Assembly (NCBI RefSeq): GCF_024758705.1
Contig: NZ_CP096971.1
Span: 2,943,501-3,007,500, forward strand
DNA from: Sphingomonas sp. SUN019
Lineage (GTDB): Bacteria > Pseudomonadota > Alphaproteobacteria > Sphingomonadales > Sphingomonadaceae
Length of the DNA: 64,000 nt
Reading direction: 5' to 3'
Position 1 is the first letter of the stretch; each line of letters opens with the position of its first letter. A program made the translations under genes and the position numbers. The notes below the pieces were generated by a model. It did no database searches, was not told where the DNA came from, and was given only the letters and a program-made list of their open reading frames with translations. Positions 28,062-35,937 of this stretch are shown one piece after another.

Positions 28062-29669
28062 TTATCCCAACATCCGCCCCACGAAGCTCCGGTCGCGCAA
28101 AATCTCGTGCGCGGCATTGTGGCCCGGTGCGCCGGTGACCCCGCCGCCGGGGTGGGTGCCCGCGCCGCACATGTAGAGGCCCTTGATCGGGGCGCGGTAG
28201 TCGCCGTGGCCTAGCGTCGGGCGCGCGGCCCATAACTGGTCGAGCGTCATGTGGCCGTGCATGATATCGCCGCCGATCAGCCCGAATTTCCGCTCCAGAT
28301 CGAGCGGGGAGTGGATCTGGCGCGCGATGATCGAGCCCTTGAAATTGGGCGCGTGCTTCGTGACGGTGTCGACGATCAGGTCGGCGGCGGCTTCGCGTTC
28401 GTCGTCCCAGTTGCGGCCGTCGGGCAGGACCGGCGCGAATTGCTGGCAGAACAGGCTGGCGATGTGCTGGCCGGACGGGGCGAGCGTATCGTCGACCGAC
28501 GTTGGGAGTTTCATCTCGACGATCGGTTGCTTCGACCAGCCGAACGCCTTCGCATCGGTGAACGCCTGATCCATGTAGTCGAGCGTGGGCGAGATGATGA
28601 TGCCCGCGGTGTGGTGTTCGGCCTTTTCCTTGCCCGGCAGGACGGTGAAATCGGGCAGTTCGCTAAGCGCGACGTTCATCCGGAACGTGCCCGATCCCGC
28701 CTTGAAGTTGTCCATCCGTCGCGCGAAGTCGGGCGTCATGTCTGCGCGGTCGATGAGTTCGCGGAATAGGAGCGCCGGGCCTGCGTTCGACGCGACGATG
28801 CCAGCCGCGATCTCCTCGTCGCTTTCCAGCCGCACGCCCGCGACCTTGCCGCCGTCGACCAGCACCTTGGCGACCGGCGCTTCGAGGCTGATCTCGACGC
28901 CCGCCTCGACGCACGCCTCTGCCATGTACTGCGTGATCGCGCCCATGCCGCCGACGCTGTGTCCCCACATCCCCATCTTGCCGTTCACCTCGCCGAAGAC
29001 GTGGTGGAGCAGGACGTAAGCGCTGCCGGGTGTGTCGGGGCTGGCGTAATTGCCGACCACCGCGTCGAAGCCGAACGCGGCCTTGACGTGTTCGTTCTCA
29101 TACCAGCTGTCGAGAAAGCTGCGCGCCGATTTGACGAACAGGTCCATCACGTCGCGCTGCGCCTCGATGTCCATGCCCGCCAGGCGCTTGCCCTGCGTGG
29201 CGGCGGCGATCAGCGCGCGGACGCCGCCGCCCGCATTGGGCGGGGTTTTCAGCGCGAGGTCGCGGAGCACTTGCGCGACGCGTTCGAGCGCTTCTTCGTA
29301 TTTGGGGAAGGTTTCGGCGTCCTTCTTGCTGAAGCGCGCGAATTCCGCCTGCGTGCGGGCGGTGCCGCCGCCGAGCTTCAGGTAGCCGTCCTCGTGTGGG
29401 AAGAAATTGCTGATCGTGCGTTCTATGATCCGCCAGCCGCGCTCGTGCAGGCGCATGTCCTTTATGACTTTCGGCCGCAGCAGGCTGACGGTGTAGCTGG
29501 CGGTGGAATTGCGGAAGCCGGGGTGAAATTCCTCGGTCACCGCCGCGCCGCCGACGATGTGGCGGCGTTCGAGCACGCGAACCTTCAGCCCAGCGCGGGC
29601 GAGGTAGAAGGCGCAGACCAGGCCGTTGTGCCCGCCGCCGATGATGAGTGCGTCGTAGGATTTGGTCAT
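28062..29669 (-). CDS. FAD-dependent oxidoreductase, phytoene-desaturase/PYROXD2-like
   Basis: ATG 29669 gives 535 residues beginning with the dinucleotide-binding motif LIIGGGHNGLVCAFYLARAG and the acidic end of strand 2 (VLERRHIVGG). The C-terminus has the FAD-contacting stretch GLYMCGAGTHPGGGVTGAPG, typical of carotenoid-desaturase-like amine oxidases. It follows the Rieske oxygenase gene on the same strand with ~100 bp between them, and both may answer to the divergent TetR regulator. Substrate unknown. Confidence 0.9.
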   Translation of the reverse strand: MTKSYDALIIGGGHNGLVCAFYLARAGLKVRVLERRHIVGGAAVTEEFHPGFRNSTASYTVSLLRPKVIKDMRLHERGWRIIERTISNFFPHEDGYLKLGGGTARTQAEFARFSKKDAETFPKYEEALERVAQVLRDLALKTPPNAGGGVRALIAAATQGKRLAGMDIEAQRDVMDLFVKSARSFLDSWYENEHVKAAFGFDAVVGNYASPDTPGSAYVLLHHVFGEVNGKMGMWGHSVGGMGAITQYMAEACVEAGVEISLEAPVAKVLVDGGKVAGVRLESDEEIAAGIVASNAGPALLFRELIDRADMTPDFARRMDNFKAGSGTFRMNVALSELPDFTVLPGKEKAEHHTAGIIISPTLDYMDQAFTDAKAFGWSKQPIVEMKLPTSVDDTLAPSGQHIASLFCQQFAPVLPDGRNWDDEREAAADLIVDTVTKHAPNFKGSIIARQIHSPLDLERKFGLIGGDIMHGHMTLDQLWAARPTLGHGDYRAPIKGLYMCGAGTHPGGGVTGAPGHNAAHEILRDRSFVGRMLG

Positions 29670-29679
29670 CGTACAAACA

Positions 29680-29751
29680 TCCGTTCGTGCTGAGCGAAGT
29701 CGAAGCACATGGTTTGCCGCATAGCCTTCGACTTCGCTCAGGCCGAACGGA
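29680..29751. repeat. 26-bp imperfect inverted repeat
   Basis: Arms 29680-29705 and 29726-29751 match over 26 bp with two mismatches; the inner 16 bp (CTGAGCGAAGTCGAAG / CTTCGACTTCGCTCAG) are perfect. It sits between the Rieske and FAD-oxidoreductase genes and could act as an mRNA-stabilising hairpin. The sequence is of the kind found repeatedly in sphingomonad intergenic regions. Confidence 0.85.
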
Positions 29752-29769
29752 GGTGGGGTTGTTGGTCGA

Positions 29770-30948
29770 TCAAGCGGCCCGCGGCCGCCTGCTCCACCCC
29801 GGCACCGGCGCGCGGTGCTGCCGCGCTTCGGGAATCGCCTCGCGGATTTTCTTCGCGAACGACCGCAGGCACACCTCGCTCGCGCCGATCGGACCGGCGG
29901 TATAGCTGGAAGAGGCCATCCCATGCTGGACGCGTTCGATCAGCCAAGTGTCCTCCGCGTTGACCGTCCGGTTGATGCGCCAGTTGGCGTAGCGGACCAG
30001 CTTCATCTCCCTGCGGTCGTCCGGAATCGCGAACGCCATCTCGCGCAGCAGCGACGTCGTCGGTGTCAGCGGCAGCCATTGCATGAAGTCGATCTGGTCG
30101 GCGTAAAGGTCGAACGCCATGTTCGGCCAGAGCTTGTAATATAGCCACAGCCGCTGGTTCTCGTCCGGCAGATGCGCCGCGCGCGGCAGGTGCTTTTGAT
30201 AGAAGCGCTCGGACACATTGTCGGACGGACGATCGACCAGCCGCCCGCTCATCTTGTCGACATACGGCTGCGCCTCGATCGCGTAACTCTTGCCGAACAA
30301 CCGCGACAGGCCATCGTGCGCTACGGGTATGTGGAGGTTGTCGGAATAATTGTCGCCGACGTTTTTCCAGTTCACCTGCCGCTCGCGCGTGCGGACGGTG
30401 CTGATCGTGCTCATGTCCTCGAAGCGATACGGCGCGATTTCGTCGGCGTAGGGGGCCATCATCTGCGTGACGGACGGTCCACCCTGATCTTCCAGCCGGA
30501 CGAAGACGAAGCCGTTCCAAGTTTCGGTCTCGACCGGCACCAAGCCCGTCGCGGCCATGTCGAGCGCGGGATAGTCGCGGCGCATCGGCACGCCGGTCAG
30601 CCGCCCGTCGAGGTCGTAGGTCCAGGCGTGGTATGGACAGACGAGTTTCTTCGCGCAGCCCGCATCGCCCTCGACCAGCCGCATCGCGCGGTGGCGGCAG
30701 ACGTTGTGGAACGCGCGAATGTCGCGATCCTCGCCGCGGACGACGACGATGTTCTCGCCGAGATACGCGATTGTGCGCCAGTCGCCGGGATTAGCCAGGT
30801 CGCTGACGTGGCAGACGATCTGCCATGACGGGCGAATGATGCGCTGTGTCTCGACCTCGAAATACTCCGGGTCTGTGTAGAGCCAGCCGGGGAGACTCCA
30901 GTCGGCGTCCGGATCGGGGGCTGACAGGTCCGCGTAACGATGCGCCAT
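29770..30948 (-). CDS. Rieske non-heme iron oxygenase, alpha subunit
   Basis: ATG 30948 with GGGAGG upstream gives 392 residues. The Rieske cluster ligands are Cys84/His86 (CRHRA) and Cys104/His107 (CPYHAW). The catalytic iron site appears as DNLHIPVAH, with His206, His211 and bridging Asp203, matching the DxxHxxxxH pattern. It is therefore a complete oxygenase, needing an external reductase that is not adjacent. The family hydroxylates aromatics or demethylates quaternary amines. The BetI-like regulator next door is weak support for a quaternary amine. Confidence 0.92.
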   Translation of the reverse strand: MAHRYADLSAPDPDADWSLPGWLYTDPEYFEVETQRIIRPSWQIVCHVSDLANPGDWRTIAYLGENIVVVRGEDRDIRAFHNVCRHRAMRLVEGDAGCAKKLVCPYHAWTYDLDGRLTGVPMRRDYPALDMAATGLVPVETETWNGFVFVRLEDQGGPSVTQMMAPYADEIAPYRFEDMSTISTVRTRERQVNWKNVGDNYSDNLHIPVAHDGLSRLFGKSYAIEAQPYVDKMSGRLVDRPSDNVSERFYQKHLPRAAHLPDENQRLWLYYKLWPNMAFDLYADQIDFMQWLPLTPTTSLLREMAFAIPDDRREMKLVRYANWRINRTVNAEDTWLIERVQHGMASSSYTAGPIGASEVCLRSFAKKIREAIPEARQHRAPVPGWSRRPRAA

Positions 30949-30969
30949 GATGCCTCCCGTTGCTTGTTG

Positions 30970-30979
30970 TACGATCGTA
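30970..30979. promoter_or_regulatory. palindrome TACGATCGTA, candidate TetR operator
   Basis: A perfect 10-bp palindrome lies in the 46-bp divergent gap between the Rieske oxygenase and TetR genes, within TTGTACGATCGTATAA. One bound dimer could control both promoters. Assignment rests on position and symmetry. Confidence 0.5.
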
Positions 30980-30994
30980 TAATAAGGTTCGCCG

Positions 30995-31621
30995 ATGCAC
31001 AAGCCCGCATATTCCCGCGCCGAACCCGATGCGCGTCGCGCGAGCCTGATCGCGGCGACGAAGCGCATGCTGGCGCGCGGCGGCGCGGGGGCGGCGTCGG
31101 TGCGCGGGATCGCAGCGGAGGCGGGGGTGTCGCCGGGGCTGGTCGGGCATTATTTCGGCGGGGTCGATGCGTTGATCGCGGAAACCTATGCCGCGGTGGG
31201 GGCGGAGGTGCAGGCCGCGTTGGACGCGGCGGTCGCCGGGGCGGGGGATGATCCGCGTGCGCGGCTGTCGGCCTATGTCGGGGCGAGCTTCGTCCCGCCG
31301 ATCGCGGACCCGGCGTTGTTGGCGACATGGATCGCGTTCTGGAGTCTGGTCACCGCCAACCCGGAAATCGCGCGGCTGCATGACGAGGTTTATGCCGGGT
31401 ATCGGCGCGATCTGGAGGCGTTGCTTGCCGGTTGCGGGGTGTGTGAGGGCAAGCGGCGGCTGGCGGCGATTGCGGTGACCGCTCTGGTCGATGGGTTGTG
31501 GCTGGAATTGTGCCTGTCGCCGGGAACGTTCGCGGCGGATGAGGCGCGGGGGATCGCGGAGGCACAGATTGCGGCGATCCTAAATCCTCCCCGGCACGGG
31601 GAGGGGGACCGCGACGCGTAG
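30995..31621 (+). CDS. TetR-family regulator, BetI-like
   Basis: The N-terminal HTH is clear (SVRGIAAEAGVSPGLVGHYFGG). The rest (TWIAFWSLVTANPEIARLHDE, ALVDGLWLELCLSPGTF) matches the BetI-type C-terminal domain. Predicted length is 208 residues. The last ~12 codons (PPRHGEGDRDA) lie inside the intergenic repeat that starts at 31582, so the C-terminus has been extended or replaced by repeat sequence. It is divergent from the Rieske gene and probably represses it. Confidence 0.9.
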   Translation: MHKPAYSRAEPDARRASLIAATKRMLARGGAGAASVRGIAAEAGVSPGLVGHYFGGVDALIAETYAAVGAEVQAALDAAVAGAGDDPRARLSAYVGASFVPPIADPALLATWIAFWSLVTANPEIARLHDEVYAGYRRDLEALLAGCGVCEGKRRLAAIAVTALVDGLWLELCLSPGTFAADEARGIAEAQIAAILNPPRHGEGDRDA

Positions 31622-31718
31622 CGGCGTGGTGGAGGGGGCGGGCCGCGAGCGATCACCTCGCGGCCCGCCCCCTCCGTCAGGCCTTCGGCCTGCCACCTCC
31701 CCGTCCCGGGGAGGATTT
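31582..31718. repeat. composite inverted repeat overlapping the tetR 3' end
   Basis: Outer arms (AAATCCTCCCCGG... at 31582 and its mirror ending at 31718) match over 26 bp with two mismatches. An inner perfect 19-bp pair (GGAGGGGGCGGGCCGCGAG / mirror) forms a second stem. The outer core is related to the 21485-21659 element. It sits between tetR and the convergent M20 gene and supplies the tetR stop codon. Confidence 0.85.
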
Positions 31719-31719
31719 G

Positions 31720-33108
31720 TTACTTCGACAAATCGGTGATCAGCGACAAATAATACGTGACCGCCGGACCGATATTATTCACCGGCGTGCGTTCGTTCAG
31801 GCCGTGGCTGAAATCGTCCGAATCCTTGATGAACACCGGACTCGCGCCGTAGCTTGGCACGCCTTTCGATCGGAACCACATGCTGTCGCTCGCGCCCGAC
31901 GACTGGCTCGGGAAGACGGGCACGCCGGGATAGACTTTGCCCAGCGCCTTCTTCACCGCCGCGACGAAATCGGGGCGCATCGGGGAGGGGGCGTTGGGGA
32001 TCGATCCTTCGGTCACATCCTTGAACTGGACCGCGGGGTCGGCGACGACCTTTTGCAGTTCGGCCATGATCGCGGCGGGCTGATGGCCGGGGAAGATGCG
32101 GCAGTTGATGTTGGCGGTAGCGCGTTCCGGCAGCGCGTTCAGCCCGTGCCCGCCGTTGATCATCGTCGATACGCAGGTTGTGCCGATCTTGCCGATCGTC
32201 GAAGGATTTGCGGTCAGCGTCGTGATCGCGGCCTTGTCCGCCGGATTGGCGGCGAAAGCGCGCATCGCCGCGCCGGTCTCCTTATCCTCGTATTTCGCGG
32301 CCTCCACGAAATAGGCGCGGGTCAGGTCGCTGACCTCGGGCTTGAATTGATATTCGCCGATCTTCACCAGCGCGGCGGCGAGCTGGTTGATCGCGTTCAG
32401 CTTGCGCGGCGCGGAGGAATGCCCGCCGGGGTTGGTGACGGTCAGCTCGAAATCGGCGTAGGTTTTTTCGGCGCCGTTCCAAGTCCAATATTCGGGCTTG
32501 CCGGTCGCTTCGTTCAGCGACCCGCCGCCGCCGTCGATGTTCAGCACCAGTTCGGCGTTCTTCAATTGCTCGGCGATGATCGCGCTCGTCTTCATCGTCG
32601 TTTCCTCGTCGCCCGAAAATTCGAGGACGATGTCGCGGCGCGGTTTGTAGCCCTGCCGTTTCAGCTCGATCAGCGTGGCAATGACGATCGCGGCGTCCAG
32701 CTTCATGTCGGTCGCGCCGCGGCCGTAGAGATAGCCGTTCTCGACGACGGGCGTGAACGGGTCGCGCTGCCAGTCGGCGGGGTTGGCCGCGACGACGTCG
32801 ATATGGCCCGAGATGACGAGCGGCTTGGCGGCGGGCTCGCTGCCCTTCCAGCGCGCGATCATGTAGGCGGTGTTGTCGACCGGGGTGATCGTGACGTCGG
32901 CGTCGGCGAACCCGCCCGCGACCAGCACCTGTTTCAGATACGCCGCGAGTTGCGGGGTCTGTCCGCCGGGCGAATTGACGCTCTTGAATGCGATCGCACG
33001 CTTGGCGATGTCGAGCGCCTGCGCTTCGGCTTTCGGATTGGCGGGCGCGGCGTGCGCCGCGGTCGTCGAAAGAACCAGGATCGCCGCCGCCAGAGCCGGA
33101 TATTTCAT
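31720..33108 (-). CDS. secreted M20-family metallopeptidase
   Basis: The 462-residue protein starts with a signal peptide ending TTAAHAAP. Di-zinc site motifs are visible: VISGHIDVVAA (His and Asp), GRGATDMKLD (bridging Asp) and SGDEETT (catalytic Glu). The dimerisation domain follows (VTNPGGHSSAP). It probably trims peptides or acyl-amino acids in the periplasm. AGAGGG lies 6 bases upstream of the ATG. A strong terminator lies 53 bp upstream, so the gene either has its own promoter just before it or is subject to read-through control. Confidence 0.93.
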   Translation of the reverse strand: MKYPALAAAILVLSTTAAHAAPANPKAEAQALDIAKRAIAFKSVNSPGGQTPQLAAYLKQVLVAGGFADADVTITPVDNTAYMIARWKGSEPAAKPLVISGHIDVVAANPADWQRDPFTPVVENGYLYGRGATDMKLDAAIVIATLIELKRQGYKPRRDIVLEFSGDEETTMKTSAIIAEQLKNAELVLNIDGGGGSLNEATGKPEYWTWNGAEKTYADFELTVTNPGGHSSAPRKLNAINQLAAALVKIGEYQFKPEVSDLTRAYFVEAAKYEDKETGAAMRAFAANPADKAAITTLTANPSTIGKIGTTCVSTMINGGHGLNALPERATANINCRIFPGHQPAAIMAELQKVVADPAVQFKDVTEGSIPNAPSPMRPDFVAAVKKALGKVYPGVPVFPSQSSGASDSMWFRSKGVPSYGASPVFIKDSDDFSHGLNERTPVNNIGPAVTYYLSLITDLSK

Positions 33109-33160
33109 GTGTCACCCTCTATCGTTCGGGGTGACGTAGCGCGTGCTAGACATACCTCAC

Positions 33161-33206
33161 AAATGAAAAGAGGTTGCCGGGCGCCATCAGGCGACCCGGC
33201 AACCTC
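33161..33206 (-). terminator. intrinsic terminator upstream of the M20 peptidase gene
   Basis: On the minus strand a perfect 12-bp stem (GAGGTTGCCGGG / CCCGGCAACCTC, arms 33195-33206 and 33170-33181) encloses a smaller CGCC/GGCG stem and is followed by TTTTCATTT. It would end transcripts arriving from the region 33210-33400. Confidence 0.8.
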
Positions 33207-33318
33207 CAGACATGGTCAGCGGCCGGAGAGCTCCAGCCCGGAGGACCATGCGAGCCGCAAATCCTGTGAACCCAACCGTTGACTGGAGGAGGATACCCCC
33301 CGGCCGGGTCCGGCGGAT

Positions 33319-33375
33319 CTAGCGACGCGTCCCCCGAACGAACCGAACCGAACTCACTGCTGAACCATGAGACAT
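33319..33375 (-). CDS. 18-aa mini-ORF with full-length Shine-Dalgarno
   Basis: ATG 33375 begins the peptide MSHGSAVSSVRFVRGTRR and stops with TAG at 33319. Seven bases before the ATG, AAAGGAGGTGATCC (33390-33377) matches the complement of the 16S rRNA 3' tail over 14 bases, which is exceptional. The peptide is basic and has no run of a single amino acid, so a simple amino-acid attenuator is not indicated. Translation is strongly suggested; function is unknown. Confidence 0.4.
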   Translation of the reverse strand: MSHGSAVSSVRFVRGTRR

Positions 33376-33452
33376 CGGATCACCTCCTTTCGCTGTTTGA
33401 TACACTGCGTGACTGCCTGCCACGCCATCTATTTGAGTCATTCGAAAGCGCG

Positions 33453-33467
33453 ATACAAGTCTTGTAT
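33453..33467. promoter_or_regulatory. perfect palindrome ATACAAG-T-CTTGTAT
   Basis: A 7-1-7 inverted repeat lies 50 bp before the lipoprotein stop and ~65 bp upstream of the mini-ORF Shine-Dalgarno. It could be an operator for the minus-strand transcript. No regulator is assigned. Confidence 0.4.
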
Positions 33468-33516
33468 TGCGCCGCGTTTTCGACGATTCTCTTCCGCCGC
33501 CGCCCGACGCGCTGCG

Positions 33517-34041
33517 TCAGGCCCGGCAATCCTCCGTCACCCGCGCGATTTCGGCCCAGCTCGGCACGACCAGCGGCGGCGATCCCGCCTGTTCCACTAC
33601 GATCCGCCCACGGCTGAACGCCATCGCGTCGAGCAACGGATCGCGCACCGGCAGCGCTGTCGCGACATAAGGCAGTGCGCCGCCGGTCGGCTGGACCGGC
33701 AGTGCGCGCGTCGCGCTGGAGGTGCGGACAGTCAGCGCACCGGTGTCCGATCCGGCGCGCGAGAGATAGATGCGACGCTCGGCCATGTCACAGCGCAGAA
33801 CGAGGCGCGCGTCGGTATTCGCCTGCCCGAACATCGCCCGCGTGCCCCGCGCGTCGCGACCGTAGCTCCACGAGCCGGGCGTCAGCGGCCAGTCCTGCCA
33901 GTCGCTCGCCAGCGGTGCGGTGGTCGGCACCGGGGACGGCCGCTGGACGATCGGCGCGGGCGGCGGGGCCTGTTCGCGCGGCGGGGCGACGCACGCGGTG
34001 AGCGGGGCGAGCAGGGCGGAGATGAGTACAAGATGACGCAT
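33517..34041 (-). CDS. hypothetical lipoprotein, 174 aa
   Basis: ATG 34041 gives a lipoprotein signal MRHLVLISALLAPLTAC. A Pro-rich linker follows (PPREQAPPPAPIVQRPSP), then a beta-rich domain with WQDWPLTPGSWSYGRDARG and LVLRCDMAERRIYLSRAG. Many sphingomonads have such proteins of unknown function. It is divergent from the PRC-barrel operon. Confidence 0.8.
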   Translation of the reverse strand: MRHLVLISALLAPLTACVAPPREQAPPPAPIVQRPSPVPTTAPLASDWQDWPLTPGSWSYGRDARGTRAMFGQANTDARLVLRCDMAERRIYLSRAGSDTGALTVRTSSATRALPVQPTGGALPYVATALPVRDPLLDAMAFSRGRIVVEQAGSPPLVVPSWAEIARVTEDCRA

Positions 34042-34078
34042 CGCGCGACTATGCGGCACCAATCGTCCGCGCTCAACC

Positions 34079-34104
34079 GGAACCGCCGCGCCCCACGTCG
34101 GTTC
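34079..34104 (+). promoter_or_regulatory. candidate sigma-EcfG promoter of the PRC-barrel operon
   Basis: GGAAC (34079-34083) is followed after 17 bases by GTTC (34101-34104), 34 bp before the PRC-barrel start. The consensus for the alphaproteobacterial general stress sigma factor is GGAAC-N16/17-(C)GTT. The same spacing is seen before nepR in this window. Confidence 0.5.
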
Positions 34105-34137
34105 AGCCGCGTAACAACCTTATCCTGGGAGCCTTTC

Positions 34138-34509
34138 ATGGCCGAACCGAACACCGCCACCCTGCTGCTGATCCAGTCCAACGTCGCGACCACCGTCAAA
34201 GTCGAGAGCCGCGACGGCGACAATATCGGGACCGTCCACGCTTTTATGGTGCATAAAGCTACCGGCCGCGTGACTCACGCGGTCTTGTCGCTTGGCGGGT
34301 TCCTCGGGATGGGCAAAAGCTTCTATCCGCTGCCGTTCGAGCTGCTGAGTTTTGACGTCGTGCGCGACCTATACGTCGTCACGATCGACCGCCGTCTGCT
34401 GGAGGGCGGCCCGAGTTGGTCGAACAACGCGCCGGTCTTCGACCAGGCCTATGCCGACCGCGTCGCGAGCTATTACGGCGTCAGCGCCGCCGACGTTTCG
34501 TCCGACTGA
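34138..34509 (+). CDS. PRC-barrel domain protein
   Basis: The 123-residue protein has one PRC-barrel unit: VKVESRDGDNIGTVHAFMVHK, ATGRVTHAVLSLGGFLGMGKSF in two parts, then YPLPFELLSFD. Such proteins occur in ribosome maturation and photosynthetic complexes, and stand-alone copies are common among stress-induced alphaproteobacterial genes. GGGAG precedes the ATG. It leads an operon with DUF3597 and a 49-aa protein. Confidence 0.88.
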   Translation: MAEPNTATLLLIQSNVATTVKVESRDGDNIGTVHAFMVHKATGRVTHAVLSLGGFLGMGKSFYPLPFELLSFDVVRDLYVVTIDRRLLEGGPSWSNNAPVFDQAYADRVASYYGVSAADVSSD

Positions 34510-34531
34510 GCGATCACAGGAGAGTAAGGCC

Positions 34532-34978
34532 ATGAGTATCTTCAGCAAAATCAAGGATGCGATCTTCGGCGCGAACGGCCCGCTGGGCGGCCAGTTCAGC
34601 GGCAAGAAGGACGCGCCCGCCGCACCTGCGCCCGCCCCTATGCCGCGCGCGCAACCGACGCAGGCGGCGCCCGCTCCGGCGGCGCAGCCCAAGCCAGTTC
34701 CCGCCACGGCGGCGCAGCCGGTCGATGTCGAGGCGGTGCTGACCGGCATCGCGCAGAAGAAGGGCGGCCCGGAACTGAATTGGCGCACCTCGATCGTCGA
34801 TCTGATGAAGCTGCTCGACCTCGATTCGAGCCTCGCCAATCGCAAGGAACTCGCGACAGAGCTCGGCTACAGCGGCGACAAGGATGGCTCGGCCGAAATG
34901 AACATCTGGCTCCACAAGGCGGTGATGCGTGAGCTGGAAAAGAACGGCGGCGTGGTTCCCGCCGCGATGAAGGATTGA
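34532..34978 (+). CDS. DUF3597-domain protein
   Basis: ATG 34532 with AGGAG upstream gives 148 residues: an N-terminal helix (MSIFSKIKDAIFG), an Ala/Pro/Gln-rich linker (about residues 28-65), and the conserved C-terminal domain (NWRTSIVDLMKLLDLDSSL, ELATELGYSGDKDGSAEMN). It is a known domain of unknown function, cytoplasmic by sequence. It follows the PRC-barrel gene by 22 bp. Confidence 0.9.
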   Translation: MSIFSKIKDAIFGANGPLGGQFSGKKDAPAAPAPAPMPRAQPTQAAPAPAAQPKPVPATAAQPVDVEAVLTGIAQKKGGPELNWRTSIVDLMKLLDLDSSLANRKELATELGYSGDKDGSAEMNIWLHKAVMRELEKNGGVVPAAMKD

Positions 34979-34983
34979 TCGCA

Positions 34984-35133
34984 ATGGGCGACAATAAGGA
35001 ACGCGGGATCGAGAAAGCGGTCGAGGAACTGCTGACCGACCCCGACGCGCCCGAAAAGGGCAACACGACCCCACCACAGACGATCGATGCGGAACCAGCC
35101 GCGGATCGCGCACCGGGTTCGGACAAGAGTTAA
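34984..35133 (+). CDS. small hypothetical acidic protein, 49 aa
   Basis: ATG 34984 follows the DUF3597 stop by 5 bp. The peptide (MGDNKERGIEKAVEELL then a Pro/Asp-rich tail ending GSDKS) has one predicted amphipathic helix and a disordered tail. Its stop overlaps that of the convergent membrane-protein gene by 4 bp. Position and composition support a real third gene of the operon. No family recognised. Confidence 0.65.
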   Translation: MGDNKERGIEKAVEELLTDPDAPEKGNTTPPQTIDAEPAADRAPGSDKS

Positions 35134-35852
35134 CGCGCGCCGATCGACGCCGCAAACGCCTGCCACGCGGGCCAATGCGACACTGCGACGCGAAGCGGCT
35201 GGGTGGCCAGGAACAGGCCGCCCGCCGCGATCGTCGCGGGATGCAAACGCCCGCGCGTTCGCACATCGAAAATGACGAGTGCTGCGAGCAGAACATCGGT
35301 CAGCAGCATTCCGAAAACCGGCGGCGGTAGTTCGGTGCCGACCATCCGGCCGATCCGCGCTCCGGGCGTAATGATCAGCGCCGAGGTCGCGAGCAGCATG
35401 ATGCGCTTGTGGTGCTGGGGCTTGCGACGCCACGCCACGCCAGCCGCGCACAGGATGCCGAACGTCGACACCGCCATGAACGGAAAGATGATCGGCGGCG
35501 CACGGTGTCCGGGCAGTCCGTGGAGCGGCGCGGTCACGAGAGCCGTGATGAAGCCAAGCACGACCACCGCCACTGCCAGCACCGCTCCGAACACGCCGAT
35601 CCGCCGGTGGAGATCGATCCTCCGCGACACCACCAAGCCGGTCTGACCGGCGTGAAGGAGAATCCAGCCGGTGAATACCAGCCCATGCAGATGGACGATC
35701 GGCAACAGCGCCGGCGCGGCGGTGAAGCGCATGAAATAATAGGACGGCGCGAAACCGACAAACGTGATCGCAACCATCGCCAGCGCCATCCCGCCGAAAA
35801 AGCGATCTTCAGCGCCAATAGGCGCGGCGCGAACGGGCGCGAGCGTCGCCAT
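35130..35852 (-). CDS. conserved integral membrane protein with paired histidines
   Basis: I prefer ATG 35852 (240 residues) over GTG 35870, because a GGAGG lies upstream of the former. About seven hydrophobic segments carry conserved-looking His residues in PIVHLHGLVFTGW, RRIDLHRRIG and PQHHKRIML, a pattern that could bind heme or metal. I recall similar unnamed proteins in rhizobia and sphingomonads but no function. Confidence 0.75.
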   Translation of the reverse strand: MATLAPVRAAPIGAEDRFFGGMALAMVAITFVGFAPSYYFMRFTAAPALLPIVHLHGLVFTGWILLHAGQTGLVVSRRIDLHRRIGVFGAVLAVAVVVLGFITALVTAPLHGLPGHRAPPIIFPFMAVSTFGILCAAGVAWRRKPQHHKRIMLLATSALIITPGARIGRMVGTELPPPVFGMLLTDVLLAALVIFDVRTRGRLHPATIAAGGLFLATQPLRVAVSHWPAWQAFAASIGAR

Positions 35853-35937
35853 GCCGTCCTGATCCTCCACCGATCGGCGTTAGGATGACGCGATGGCGGC
35901 GGAAATTATAGGATGGAAGCGACGGTTGTCGCATCCG

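Larger units (their letters stand above)
33161..33392 (-). ncRNA. candidate leader or small RNA with mini-ORF and anti-SD segment
   Basis: The 408 bp between the M20 and lipoprotein genes hold no long frame but are highly structured on the minus strand. In order: an extended Shine-Dalgarno (33390-33377), an 18-codon ORF, the C-rich segment ATCCTCCTCC (33294-33285), a hairpin closed by CATGGTC/GACCATG (33250-33211) and the terminator above. The C-rich segment could pair with the Shine-Dalgarno in the same RNA or with other mRNAs. No promoter is certain. It could be an independent small RNA or an attenuator for the peptidase gene. No Rfam family is recognised. Confidence 0.4.

Noticed and set aside
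33377-33390. GGATCACCTCCTTT on the plus strand, identical to a 16S rRNA 3' end
   Set aside because: No other rRNA sequence surrounds it. On the minus strand it reads as an extended Shine-Dalgarno at the right distance from an ATG, so it is not an rRNA fragment.
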